A DNA stretch of 64,000 bases, from NCBI RefSeq assembly GCF_900078705.1, contig NZ_FKIF01000002.1:1054001-1118000 (forward strand), read 5' to 3'. Within the stretch, counting starts at the first letter, position 1; each line of letters opens with the position of its first letter. This stretch comes from Bordetella ansorpii. GTDB taxonomy: Bacteria > Pseudomonadota > Gammaproteobacteria > Burkholderiales > Burkholderiaceae_B. The notes below the pieces were generated by a model. It was not told the DNA's origin, ran no database searches, and saw only the letters and a list, made by a program, of their open reading frames with translations. Both the position numbers and the translations under genes were made by a program. Below are positions 48,739 through 60,566 of the stretch, piece by piece.

Positions 48739-48805
48739 ATTATGGGCGCGCCGATATGCTAAAAAAAATGAAGAAAACTTATCATCCATACGATAAAACG
48801 TATGG
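48739..48805 (-). promoter_or_regulatory. Gentisate operon promoter region with LysR-type binding site
   Basis: A perfect inverted repeat, CCATACG (48786-48792) and CGTATGG (48799-48805), lies 12 bases before the LysR start. A CATAAT -10 element for the minus-strand operon lies at 48744-48739. The repeat is then centred about 64 bases upstream of the expected operon start, the classical place for a LysR activator site. The T-tract between them (TTTTTTTT near 48762) is AT-rich, as in bendable LysR promoters. No good -35 is present, consistent with activator dependence. Confidence 0.6.
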
Positions 48806-48817
48806 CAGGATGGAGAG

Positions 48818-49744
48818 ATGGACTGGACCTACCGCCTGCGCCTGCGCAACGTGAAGATGCTGCTCAGCCTGGCCCAGACCCGCAACATCAGCCACTCGGC
48901 GGCCATGCTGAACACCACCCAGCCCGGGCTGTCGAAATGGCTCAAGGACCTGGAAGAGGACATCGGGCTGCCTTTGTTCGAGCGCCACGCGCGCGGCCTG
49001 CTGCCCACCCCATATGGCGAAGTGCTGATCGCCCATGCGCAGCGCCTGGATTCGCAGCTGGAGCGTGCCAGCACCGACATGGCGGCGTTGCGCGAGGGCG
49101 GCAGCGGCAGGGTGGTGCTGGGGGCGTCCGGCGCGGCCGCGTCCGATACCGTGCCGCTGGCCGTGCTGCGCCTGCTCGAGCGCATGCCGCAGGCGCGCAT
49201 CAGCCTGGTCGAGGGCACGACCGACCGCTTGCTGGCGCAACTGGCGCAGGGTGACCTGGACGTGGTCGTGGGGCGCCTCGCGCCCGAGTATCACGATCCC
49301 GTGGTGCAGTCGGCCGCGCTGTACATGGAACCCATCCACCTGGTCGCGCGGCCGCGCCATCCCCTGGCGGCGCGCGTGGCGCTGCAGTGGGCCGATCTGC
49401 TGGCTTACCGCTGGATTCTCTGGCCCAAGGGCACGCCCATCCGCAATGCGCTGGACACGGCGCTGGCCGCGGCCGGACAGCCCACGCCGGCAGATGCTAT
49501 CGAGTCCAACTCGGTCACCATCAACCTGACCCTGATCAACACCAGCGACATGATCGGCGTGGCCTCGCACCGCGCCGCGCTGCGCCTGTCGCAGATGAAC
49601 GCCATGCGCATCCTGCCGATACGCCTGTCGGGCTTCGGCTCCGTGGCGATGTACTGGCGGCGCGAGAAATACCCGCCGCAAGCGGTCCGGATGGCGATGG
49701 CCTGCCTGCGCGAAGTGGTGGCCGAGCACGCGCCGGCGGCGTGA
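48818..49744 (+). CDS. LysR-family transcriptional regulator of the gentisate operon
   Basis: The 308-residue protein has an N-terminal winged helix-turn-helix (about 10-68, [40 protein letters not shown]). A substrate-binding domain follows (about 95-300, with [20 protein letters not shown] and [17 protein letters not shown]). The N-terminal organisation ([15 protein letters not shown]) resembles the GalR/GbpR-type LysR branch. It is transcribed away from the gentisate operon and shares its promoter region, which makes it the likely activator. An aromatic acid effector is inferred. Confidence 0.92.
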   Translation: MDWTYRLRLRNVKMLLSLAQTRNISHSAAMLNTTQPGLSKWLKDLEEDIGLPLFERHARGLLPTPYGEVLIAHAQRLDSQLERASTDMAALREGGSGRVVLGASGAAASDTVPLAVLRLLERMPQARISLVEGTTDRLLAQLAQGDLDVVVGRLAPEYHDPVVQSAALYMEPIHLVARPRHPLAARVALQWADLLAYRWILWPKGTPIRNALDTALAAAGQPTPADAIESNSVTINLTLINTSDMIGVASHRAALRLSQMNAMRILPIRLSGFGSVAMYWRREKYPPQAVRMAMACLREVVAEHAPAA

Positions 49745-49794
49745 AAGAGCCCGGTGGGTGAGCGGGCGGCCCGCCCCCTGCACCGCATCCCGCA

Positions 49795-52700
49795 TCACCA
49801 GCTGTACCGGTATCCCACCTGGCCGAACAGGCCGCGCCGCTCGTCTGCGCCCAGGTTCCTGGCGACCTTCACCGCGGCATACAACTGGCCCGACGGGCCG
49901 GCCCGCATGCTCAGGCCCGCGCCCACTTCCGTCCAGGTGCGGCCCAGGCCCTCGCGCAAGGCCGCGTCATCCACCCGCACGCGGCGCGCGCCGATGAAAT
50001 CGTGCAGCACGTCGACGGTCAGGTAGGGCGTGGCGCTGCCCGTGCCGTCCGCCGTGTCCAGCCCGGGCACGAAGATGCGCACGCCCAGCCGGCCGCGCAG
50101 CGCGTGGCTGCCGCTGGCGGATACCGCTGAGATGCCGTCTTCGAAGCCGCGCAGCTTCAGGTACTGATAGGCCAGTTGCGCCTGGGGTTCGATGGCCAGT
50201 TTGCCGGCCAACGGAATCGGCTGGCCGATCTCCTGCGACAGGACCACCCCATAGCCGTTCTGGGTTGCCGTGCCGCCGTAGGCGTCGTTGTATTTGTTGT
50301 GATAGCGGGTGGCCTGGACGACGCTGTCCCAATAGCCGCCTTCCGGGCCGTACAGGGTGTAGTAGCCGCCCAGGCTCTGCGCCTGCGTGGTGGTGCTGCC
50401 GGTCTTCTCGGACAGCGTCGCGTCCAGGCTGCGCAGGCGGTCGCGGAATGTCGCGCTGGCGGTGCCCAGGCCGAGCGTCGCGCCCGCATGCGTGCTGCCG
50501 CCTGCCTGCGGCTGCGACAGGGTCCAGTCCTTGCCGAACTGCATGAAGAATGTGTGCTGGTTCACCGCGTAGCGGCTGCCGGCGTCGGCGTTCATGCCCA
50601 GCCCGCCGGCGCGGCCCCATACGCCATGGCGGTTGTCCTGCTGGCCGCGCTCGCTGCTGGCGATGTCGCCCACCCGCTCTTGCAGGCGGCCCAGGTTGGA
50701 AAAGCCGTAGTCCAGGTTCAGCGCGGGGATCAGCGCATAGGCCGGAACGGCCGGCCGGTAGGCAATCGGCGGCGGGGGAGCCGGATCGCCGGCGTCCGTT
50801 TCGAGCGTGGACCGCAGGTAATAGGCCTGCGGATCGGCGCTGCCGCCGCGGTGCAACAGGTACTCGTAGGCGCCCGCCTGCACGGGCGAGGCCAGCCGGA
50901 ACGTGCCGGGCGCCGTCGTGCCGCCGTTGGCCGTGGCCACGACGTTGATGCCGTCGCCGGTGGTGGGGGCGCCGGCCCGGCCGGTCCTGTCGATGCGCAG
51001 GGCGGTGGCGCCCGTTGCCGCGCCGCCGTCGATGACCAGGCGGTCGCTGGCCGACGGCCCGCCGCCCAGATAGGTGTTCAGCACCGCCAGGCCGTTGCCT
51101 GTATAGCGTTGCGTGGTCAAGGTGCCGTAGCTGGCGGGCCGTGCCGGATCGCCGGTGGGCGCGATGAACGCGATGGTGCCCGCATTGGACAGGGTCTCGG
51201 TTTGCGAGCTGGCGGTCACGCGCCACGTGCTGCTGGCGTCGATGTCCACGGACAGGGGGTCGACGCGGCCCGTCAGCATCGCGCCTGCGCGCAGAATCAC
51301 CGTGCCGCGGCTGCTGTCGTCCGCGAGCGCGTCGCCGCGCAGCGATATGCCTTCGGCGGTGAAGTCCGCCAGGCTGCCCCGGCTCAGTTGCAGCAGGGTG
51401 CCCGAGCCGGCGGCGAGGGTGGCGCCGCCGCGCACGGTGATGGCTGCACGCGTCCCGGCCACGTCGATGGCGTTGCCCGCCTGGGCGTCGATCGACCCGC
51501 CCGTGATGATCACGCGGGACACTTGCGCGCTACCGGCATCCGCCAGTGCGATGCCGCCGGCCACGCCCTGGACGGCCGTCCGATCCAGGGCCAGCTCGGT
51601 GTCGCGGCCCGTTACCCGGATGCCGACGCCTTGCGCGCCCGTGGCGGCAACGACGGAGCCGGACAGCGCGACCAGGCTGCCGGCGGCGCGGTTGTCTATG
51701 GCCGGGCCGCTTCCCTGCGAGGCGATGCGGGCCGTGCTGGCCACGACAGCGCCGCCGGTATTCGTGTCGTCCAGCAGCACGCCCGCGGCCGCGGCCGCGG
51801 CCTGTACGGGGCCCGCGCCCGTCAGCGCCACGGAGGCGCCTGCGCCGCTCAGGCGCACGGCCGCCGCGCCGTCGTCGGCCTGTATGGCGCCGTCGTTGCG
51901 CAGCACGGCGTTGGCGCCGCGCACGAGCGCGCCCACGCCGTCCGCCACGCGGATCAGTCCGGCGTTGCGGACTTCTCCGTCCGGACCCGCCACGACGCCG
52001 GTCGATGCCTCACCGTTCAGCCACACGCTGCCTTGGTTCACCAGCACGCCGCGATTGCTCGCGACGAAACCGATCACGCCGGCCGACGCCGCCGTGATCG
52101 CCGCGTCGTTGGTCAGCACGGTGGCCGTGGGCGTGCCCCGCACGGCGCCCGCCAGATCGTGGCTCTGGCCGTCGACGATGCCCGCCGTCGCGCCGGCCTG
52201 GCCCAGCCTGATCGTCGTGGCGGCATCCAGGCGACCCGTGGCGCCGCCCGCGACCACGATGGCGGCGGCGCCGCCGTTCACCCCGGCAGCGCCGGTCACG
52301 TCATACACGGCGCCGCCCGTGGACAGCGTGGTGCCGATGCCGGTCGCCACGACGCCGCGCGCGTCGGTGCCCGCGATCGTCAGCCGCATCGTGCTGCCGC
52401 CCGCGGTCGTGCCGTGGAACGCCGCGCCATCGGCCACGCGGAACATCGTGGACCGCTCCGTCGTCACGCCCAGCACGTTGTCGGCCACGGCGATGGCCGA
52501 GCCCGTGCCCGCGGCGTAGAACCCGATCTGGTCCGTGCCGCCCAGGAAGCGCGGCGTCGCGCCGGCCGCCACGTGCACCGTGCCGCCGTCCTGCGCGAAG
52601 ATGCCGATGGCGCCGGTGCCCGTCAGGTTCACCCCGCCGCCGATGCTGGCCGTGGCGAGCGCGCCATCCACCCACACGCCGATGTTGCGCGTGCCGCTGG

Positions 52701-54762
52701 CGGGCGAGAGGCCACCGTTCACGTTGATGGCGCCGCTGGACTGCGCGTTGGCCGCGGCGCCGGGATTGGCGTTGACCAGGATGCCGATGCCATTGATGCC
52801 GGCGAGATTGATCGTGCCCGCGTTGTGCACGACGGCGTTCGTGCCCGCCGCGCCGTTGTCGTCGGCCATCATGCCGACGTTGGCCAGCGGCGTGCCGCCG
52901 GCGGCGCCGCGTATCGTGATGGTGCCGTTGTTCTGCAGCAGCGACTGCACGGGAGCGGTGGAGTACATGGCCACGGCGTTCTGCGCGCCGGCGCCGATGG
53001 CGATCTGCCCGTCGTTCACGGCGCGGTCGCCCATATCCATGATGCGGATGCCGTAGGTGGGGGCGGCGATGGCGACGTCCGTGGTGGCGTCGGCCGGGCT
53101 GTACTGCGCCGCGCGGCCCACGTAGATCGTGCCGCCCGCCGCGTTGGTGAAGGCGCTGCCGCCGCTGACGTTCACGCCCACGACCGTGCTGGCGTAGCCG
53201 GGATTCACACCGGCGTTGATGATGCCGTCGTTGGTGCCGGCCGCGCCCTGGTCCAGCCCGATGCCCATCGACAGGTTGTTGGCATAGGCCAGCCCCGCGG
53301 TATTCACGATGCCGCTGTTCTGCACCGTGCTGCCCGTGCCCGTGGCCAGGACGCCCGAGCCCGTGTAGTAGAACGTGGCCTGCGTGGCCGTATCCAGTCT
53401 GTCTCCGGCCAGGTAGCCCGAGGCCACCACGCCGGTGCCCGCGTTGACGAAGTGCGCGCCGCTTTCGATGCGGACGACCTGCTGCACGATGTTGCCGGAC
53501 AGCGTGCCGTTGTTGGTCACCGTCGCGCCCTGGGCGGCCTTGATGGCGCCCGAGGCACGGGTGGCGTCGATCTGCGCGCCCAGCGCGACGGCGCCGGCGC
53601 CGCCCTGCGCCAGCATGGCGTAGCGGTCTCCGTTCGGCAGGCGCGCCAGGTCGCCGTCGGTGGTGTTCGTCTGGTAGCGCACCGGCATGTTGGTCGTGGC
53701 GTAGGCCATGGCGAACGCCCGGTCGTAGGCGTCCTGCGAGCCGAGCACGCCGCTTTCCAGCGCCGCGACCAGCGTGTCGTTGTAGGCCGCCAGCTGCGCG
53801 GCATTGGTGATGGTGTGGGTCACGCCGTTGAAGGTGACCGCGCCCGCGTAGGTGGTCACCGGCACGTACACCGTGACGAACCCGTTTTCATCGGGGGTCG
53901 GCAGCCCGGGATCGATGCCCATGTCGACCTGGTTGCGGGACTGCCACGACACGGTGCTGGCCGCCTCGCCGGTGCCGTCCGCGCGGGTCAGGTAGGTCTG
54001 CTTGGACACCATCGTGATGCGATTGGCGGACGGCGCGCCCGCGGGGTCCGCGCCGAGGTTCACGTTCAGCGTGCCGCCGCCCCGGTCGACCTGGCCCAGC
54101 GAGGCGTGGTGGTACATGTCCCCGGCGACGTCCTCGAACTGCTGGACGGGCGTGTTCGCGTTCGATTGGTCCGCGAAGGTGCCCGAGTCGTACACGCGGT
54201 AGACCTGGTTGACGCCGGCCGCGTCGTTCGGCCCCGCCACCGCCACGCTCTGCGCGCCGATGACCAACGCCTGGGACTGGAACGTGCCCGACACGACAGT
54301 GACCGTGCTGCTGTCGACGGTGGTGTTGCCGCTGTAGCCCGTGCTGACCGGCGAGGTGCCGTGCAGCGTGATGACGTCGCCGCCGCTGACCACCGCGCCG
54401 CCCGCGCCGTCGTTGCTGCCGGGCGGGTGATAGCTGGACACGCCGCATTGGCCGCCGCTGGCCGGCGCCTGCGAGGGCATGCCGGCGTGGCACACCGACG
54501 CCGGCATGGCGGGCGCGGCGAATCCCGCCGCCAGCAGGGCGCACGAGAGCGCCGACAGCCGGGCCGCGTGGCGCCATGGCGAGGGCGCATGGCCGGGACC
54601 GGTGCGCGCCCGCGCGGCCAGCCTGGCCGGCGCCATGCCGTCGAAAGGCCCGGGCCGCCCGGGGCGGCACGCGCCGCGATCATTCGGGCCGGCGCCTGGC
54701 GCAGGCATGGCGGCATATGCCGGCCCGGCCGGATGCCGGTCCGTTTGGCGTAGTGGATTCAT
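49795..54762 (-). CDS. Large type Va autotransporter with RGD motif
   Basis: The 1655-residue protein, as drawn, has a long arginine/proline-rich N-terminus before a signal-like segment (LSALSCALLAAGFAAPAMPA, about 69-88). The passenger (about 90-1330) is rich in Gly, Ala, Asn and Thr with short repeated beta-helix turns (NNGTLSG, NAGTINLAG, NDGAIQ). An RGD tripeptide is at 1142-1144, before an autochaperone-like region (STWRVTASSQTETLSNAGTI). A Pro-rich linker leads to a C-terminal beta-barrel (about 1375-1655) ending GYRYSW. It resembles the pertactin-type adhesins of Bordetella. Translation may start later than shown. Confidence 0.93.
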   Translation of the reverse strand: MNPLRQTDRHPAGPAYAAMPAPGAGPNDRGACRPGRPGPFDGMAPARLAARARTGPGHAPSPWRHAARLSALSCALLAAGFAAPAMPASVCHAGMPSQAPASGGQCGVSSYHPPGSNDGAGGAVVSGGDVITLHGTSPVSTGYSGNTTVDSSTVTVVSGTFQSQALVIGAQSVAVAGPNDAAGVNQVYRVYDSGTFADQSNANTPVQQFEDVAGDMYHHASLGQVDRGGGTLNVNLGADPAGAPSANRITMVSKQTYLTRADGTGEAASTVSWQSRNQVDMGIDPGLPTPDENGFVTVYVPVTTYAGAVTFNGVTHTITNAAQLAAYNDTLVAALESGVLGSQDAYDRAFAMAYATTNMPVRYQTNTTDGDLARLPNGDRYAMLAQGGAGAVALGAQIDATRASGAIKAAQGATVTNNGTLSGNIVQQVVRIESGAHFVNAGTGVVASGYLAGDRLDTATQATFYYTGSGVLATGTGSTVQNSGIVNTAGLAYANNLSMGIGLDQGAAGTNDGIINAGVNPGYASTVVGVNVSGGSAFTNAAGGTIYVGRAAQYSPADATTDVAIAAPTYGIRIMDMGDRAVNDGQIAIGAGAQNAVAMYSTAPVQSLLQNNGTITIRGAAGGTPLANVGMMADDNGAAGTNAVVHNAGTINLAGINGIGILVNANPGAAANAQSSGAINVNGGLSPASGTRNIGVWVDGALATASIGGGVNLTGTGAIGIFAQDGGTVHVAAGATPRFLGGTDQIGFYAAGTGSAIAVADNVLGVTTERSTMFRVADGAAFHGTTAGGSTMRLTIAGTDARGVVATGIGTTLSTGGAVYDVTGAAGVNGGAAAIVVAGGATGRLDAATTIRLGQAGATAGIVDGQSHDLAGAVRGTPTATVLTNDAAITAASAGVIGFVASNRGVLVNQGSVWLNGEASTGVVAGPDGEVRNAGLIRVADGVGALVRGANAVLRNDGAIQADDGAAAVRLSGAGASVALTGAGPVQAAAAAAGVLLDDTNTGGAVVASTARIASQGSGPAIDNRAAGSLVALSGSVVAATGAQGVGIRVTGRDTELALDRTAVQGVAGGIALADAGSAQVSRVIITGGSIDAQAGNAIDVAGTRAAITVRGGATLAAGSGTLLQLSRGSLADFTAEGISLRGDALADDSSRGTVILRAGAMLTGRVDPLSVDIDASSTWRVTASSQTETLSNAGTIAFIAPTGDPARPASYGTLTTQRYTGNGLAVLNTYLGGGPSASDRLVIDGGAATGATALRIDRTGRAGAPTTGDGINVVATANGGTTAPGTFRLASPVQAGAYEYLLHRGGSADPQAYYLRSTLETDAGDPAPPPPIAYRPAVPAYALIPALNLDYGFSNLGRLQERVGDIASSERGQQDNRHGVWGRAGGLGMNADAGSRYAVNQHTFFMQFGKDWTLSQPQAGGSTHAGATLGLGTASATFRDRLRSLDATLSEKTGSTTTQAQSLGGYYTLYGPEGGYWDSVVQATRYHNKYNDAYGGTATQNGYGVVLSQEIGQPIPLAGKLAIEPQAQLAYQYLKLRGFEDGISAVSASGSHALRGRLGVRIFVPGLDTADGTGSATPYLTVDVLHDFIGARRVRVDDAALREGLGRTWTEVGAGLSMRAGPSGQLYAAVKVARNLGADERRGLFGQVGYRYSW

Positions 54763-54845
54763 GGCGATGCCCAGTCCTTCCCACGGAGTCGAGAATTGGC
54801 CGCCGCGCCTGCAAGGGCGAGTCGTTCGCGGCGGGGGGTGAGCGC

Positions 54846-54874
54846 ATCATTCGCGCTAATCCCGTCGCGACCAA
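54846..54874 (-). promoter_or_regulatory. Candidate promoter for the autotransporter
   Basis: On the minus strand, TTGGTC (54874-54869) and AATGAT (54851-54846) are 17 bases apart and lie 84 bases before the start codon. It falls inside the 373-base gene-free stretch 54763-55135. The rest of that stretch holds the hairpins listed separately and no plausible reading frame. Confidence 0.35.
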
Positions 54875-55009
54875 TTGCCGCTTCGGGCTAGGCCAGAACG
54901 GCGTCGTGGAAATGGCCTAGGCGGCCGGCATGAGGAAAGCGGTGGGCGAGGCCAGGCGTGCCCGCGCCGCCCAGCGAGGGCGGCATGGACCTTTTGGAGG
55001 AAGGCGCGC

Positions 55010-55047
55010 GATGCCGTGCACGAGGGCTAGGCCATACGCACGGCATC
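55010..55047 (-). terminator. Hairpin downstream of glpK, possible terminator
   Basis: GATGCCGTGC (55010-55019) and GCACGGCATC (55038-55047) are perfect complements with an 18-base loop. A second stem, GGCGGGC (55079-55085) with GCCCGCC (55096-55102), lies closer to the glpK stop at 55136. On the minus strand neither ends in a strong T-tract, so the exact termination point is unclear. Confidence 0.4.
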
Positions 55048-55135
55048 CATGCGGGCGGGCATGGAAGGGCCGTCTGGCGGCGGGCGGGAAGACAGGCCCG
55101 CCGCGCAGGCCTGCCCTCGCCGTGCTGCGGCGAGC

Positions 55136-56636
<1,501 letters not shown>

Positions 56637-56650
<14 letters not shown>

Positions 56651-58082
56651 GGCGCGCCCTCGCCTGGTTGAGTTGGGCGCCTGCGTCAGGCGACAGGCGC
56701 CGGAACGAAAATACCGAAAGCAGACATGCTACCCCGATCACCAGGAAGCCGACGATGACGTCGCCCACCACCAGGTGTTCGCCGCCGCGCGCGGACATGC
56801 TGATGTTCAGCGAGACGGCCGCCACGCCAACGCCCAGCGTGATGCCGAGCTGCTGCGCCATGGCCGAGAAGCTGCTGGCGCTGCTCATGCGTTCGGGGGC
56901 GATGTCGGCATAGGCCAGCGTGTTGACGCCCGTGAATTGCAGCGAACGGAAGAAACCGCCGATCAACAGGATGACGATCATCAGCCATGCGGGCGTCTCG
57001 GGCGTGAAAGTGGCGCAGGCCATGACGAAGATGCCGGTCAGCACCGCGTTGATCATCAGCACGCGGCGAAAGCCGAAGCGCAGCACGATGGGCGTGGCCA
57101 CGAACTTCATCAGCATGGCGCCGGCCGCGCCGGCGAAGGTGATCATGCCGGCCTGGAACGGCGACATCCCGAAGCCCACCTGCAGCAGCATGGCGAGCAG
57201 GAATGGCGTGCCGCCCACCGTGAAGCGGCACAGGTTGCCGCCCAGCGTGGAAATGGAGAAGGTAGGGATGCGCAGCAGCGACAGGTCGATGATGGGATGC
57301 GCGACGCGGCGCGAATGGCGTACGTACAGCGCGCCGCATCCGAAACCCAGCGCCAGCAGCCCCCCCTGCATCCAGATGGGCATCAGGCCGCGGCCCAGCG
57401 ATTCGAAGCCGCTGACCAGCGCGGCCAGGCACACGCTGCTGAGCACGAAGCCCCAGAGATCCAGGGCCGGCGCGTTGATCTCGCGGATCTCGTCCACGTA
57501 GCGCATGACCAGGATGATGCCCAGCACGCCGATGGGCAGGTTGATCAGGAAGATCCAGTGCCACGACATGTACGTGACCATGAAGCCCCCCAGCGGCGGG
57601 CCGATCACCGGGCCCAGCAGGGCGGGCAGGGACAGGAACGACATGGCCTTCAGCAGATCGTGCTTGGGCACGATGCGCAGCAGGATGATCCGCCCCACCG
57701 GGACCATCATCGCGCCGGCCATGCCCTGCAGGATGCGCGCCAGCACCAGTTGCGTGACGTCCTGCGCCAGCGCGCAGCCGACCGAGCTGACCGCGAACAG
57801 GCCGATGGCGGTGATGAACACCCGGCGCGCGCCGTAGCGGTCGGCCGCCCAGCCGCTGACCGGCACGAAAACCGCCACCGCCAGCAGGTACGAGGTGATG
57901 GCCACGTTCAGCCGCACCGGTGTCGAATTCAGGGCCGCCGCCATGGCGGGCAGCGCCGTGGCCACCACGGTGGCATCGAGCATCTGCATGAACAGCGCGC
58001 ATCCCACGATGAAGGGGATCATGCGGGCGGCACGGGCGGCGCGTAGGGGATCGGAGGCGGCTGGGGCTTGTTCTGAGGACAT
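56637..58082 (-). CDS. MFS drug exporter, DHA2-type (EmrB-like)
   Basis: The 481-residue membrane protein has 14 likely helices. It begins with [20 protein letters not shown], the DHA2 motif with an aspartate in helix 1. The MFS signature [13 protein letters not shown] lies between helices 2 and 3, and the antiporter motif [20 protein letters not shown] follows in helix 5. Proteins of this type expel toxic compounds using the proton gradient. The ATG at 58082 was chosen; the frame is open to 58592 but runs through the gene on the opposite strand. It overlaps glpK by 14 bases. Confidence 0.9.
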
Positions 58083-58238
58083 TGGAGCGCGGCGCGCGGG
58101 GAGGGGTGTGGGGGAGCGCAGCGATTGTAACGCCGGCCCCCCCGCGCGGGGCGGGGAGGTCGTGTCATTCCGTGACGGCCAGGCCGCAAGCTGAAGTACA
58201 CTTCCGGGATCCACAACCCGCCGGTCCGCATCCGCATC

Positions 58239-58424
58239 ATGGCCAACTACGAATCCGAAATCACCAAATTCCTGAAGGATTACAAGGCGCAGCATCCCGA
58301 CGTCGAAGAACGTCAGCGCGAAGGCCGCGGCCGCCTGTGGGACAAGCCGCAGGATGCGGAACTGCTCGAGGGCTTCCGTGCCGGCCGCGTGCCGCAGAAG
58401 CCCTACGTCTATTCGGCCGACTGA
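58239..58424 (+). CDS. DUF3460-family small protein
   Basis: The 61-residue protein begins MANYESEITKFLKDYKAQHP, contains RLWDKPQDAE and ends PQKPYVYSAD, which fits the DUF3460 family of Burkholderiales. Function is unknown. It is soluble and charged, with no signal peptide. It lies 28 bases before scpA in the same direction, an arrangement I recall as common in related genomes, and may be co-expressed with chromosome condensation genes. Its start is supported by the family pattern. Confidence 0.88.
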   Translation: MANYESEITKFLKDYKAQHPDVEERQREGRGRLWDKPQDAELLEGFRAGRVPQKPYVYSAD

Positions 58425-58452
58425 TCCCTCTGCCCAGCACCCGCGCGGTCCC

Positions 58453-59334
58453 ATGTCGTCCCGTAATCCTGCCGCCGACCTTGCCGCGCTCGTGGAGCCC
58501 AAAGTCGACAGCACACCGGACGTGGTCGACTCCGTGGCGTTCGCGCGCCTGTACGGCGAGCCGCTGTTCCAACTGCCCAACGACCTGTACATTCCGCCCG
58601 ATGCGCTGGAGATCTTCCTGGAGGCCTTCGAGGGGCCGCTGGATCTGCTGCTCTACCTGATCCGCAAGCAGAACTTCAACGTGCTGGACATCCCGATGGC
58701 GGATGTCACGCGGCAATACCTTTCCTACGTCGACCAGATCCGGACCCACAACCTGGAACTGGCCGCCGAATACCTGTTGATGGCTGCGCTGCTGATCGAG
58801 ATCAAGTCGCGCATGCTGCTGCCGGTGAAAAAGTCGGATACCGGCGAAGAGGCCGAAGACCCGCGTGCCGAACTGGTGCGCCGCCTGCTCGAATACGAGC
58901 AGATGAAGCTGGCGGCGCAGAAGCTCGACAAGATTCCCCAGTTGGGGCGCGACTTCGTCCGTTCGCAAGCCGTGGCCGAGATCAGCGTCGAGCGCATGAT
59001 GCCCGACGTCAGCGTCGACGACCTGCGCGCGGCCTGGGCCGACATCATGAAGCGCGCCAAGCTCAACCAGCACCATCACATCACGCGCGAGCAGCTGTCG
59101 GTGCGCGACCACATGACCCACATCCTGCGGCGCCTGAACGAAGTGCGCTTCATGGAATTCGGCGAGCTCTTCCTCGAGCGCATCCGCGAGGGCGCGCCGG
59201 TGGCGGTGGTGGTCGTGCATTTCATCGCCATGCTCGAACTCGCGCGCGAATCCCTGCTCGACATCACCCAGGCCGAGCCCTACGCCCCCATCTACGTGCG
59301 CCTGGCCTACACCAGCGTCGCGGCCGCCGCCTGA
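58453..59334 (+). CDS. scpA: Segregation and condensation protein ScpA
   Basis: The 293-residue kleisin has the ScpA N-terminal motif FEGPLDLLLYLIRKQNFNVL (about 56-75), DIPMADVTRQYLSYVDQI, and AEYLLMAALLIEIKSRMLLP, followed by an acidic hinge. The C-terminal winged helix includes VVVHFIAMLELARESLLDI. With SMC and ScpB it compacts chromosomes. An N-terminal extension of about 50 residues is present. The ATG at 58453 was chosen over an upstream frame overlapping DUF3460. scpB is not in the window. Confidence 0.94.
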   Translation: MSSRNPAADLAALVEPKVDSTPDVVDSVAFARLYGEPLFQLPNDLYIPPDALEIFLEAFEGPLDLLLYLIRKQNFNVLDIPMADVTRQYLSYVDQIRTHNLELAAEYLLMAALLIEIKSRMLLPVKKSDTGEEAEDPRAELVRRLLEYEQMKLAAQKLDKIPQLGRDFVRSQAVAEISVERMMPDVSVDDLRAAWADIMKRAKLNQHHHITREQLSVRDHMTHILRRLNEVRFMEFGELFLERIREGAPVAVVVVHFIAMLELARESLLDITQAEPYAPIYVRLAYTSVAAAA

Positions 59335-60222
<888 letters not shown>

Positions 60223-60480
60223 GCCCGCCGAGCCGCCTCAAGGGCGATGCCGGAGTGCGTAGCACGGAGGTTCGTTGATTCGCCCGCCGAGCCGCCTCAA
60301 GGGCGATGCCGGAGTGCGTAGCACGGAGGTTCGTTGATTCGCCCGCCGAGCCGCCTCAAGGGCGATGCCGGAGTGCGTAGCACGGAGGTTCGTCGATCCG
60401 CCCGCCGAGCCGCCTCAAGGGCGATGCCGGAGTGCGTAGCACGGAGGTTCGTCGATCCGCCCGCCGAGCCGCCTCAAGGG
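60223..60480. repeat. 59-bp tandem repeat array (four full copies and one partial)
   Basis: Four copies (60223-60281, 60282-60340, 60341-60399, 60400-60458) and a truncated fifth (60459-60480) begin directly after the panC stop. Copies 1 and 2 end in TTGATTC; copies 3 and 4 in TCGATCC. Otherwise they are identical. Each holds a small hairpin (GTGC-GTA-GCAC). The unit is not a multiple of three and carries no convincing reading frame. The array fills most of the gene-free stretch 60223-60566. Confidence 0.95.
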
Positions 60481-60536
60481 GGAATCCCCTGCCAGAATTG
60501 GTAGCTTCAACCCGCACGGCGGGCGTGCCACACTCC

Positions 60537-60555
60537 TTGCAATCCTGAATTGCAA
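60537..60555 (+). promoter_or_regulatory. Inverted repeat over the leader of the mini LuxR gene
   Basis: TTGCAAT (60537-60543) and ATTGCAA (60549-60555) are exact complements around CCTGA. The repeat ends one base before the GGAGG ribosome-binding site (60557-60561) of the gene at 60567. It could be an operator or a hairpin that affects translation. Confidence 0.55.
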
Positions 60556-60566
60556 CGGAGGCAACC

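Noticed and set aside
50176-54753. 1525-residue open frame opposite the autotransporter
   Set aside because: It is an antisense shadow. The minus strand has a signal segment, passenger repeats and a beta-barrel ending in a terminal aromatic residue, while the plus frame is low-complexity Arg/Ala/Gly.
60223-60480. CRISPR array
   Set aside because: The units are directly adjacent with no unique spacers, and there are no cas genes.
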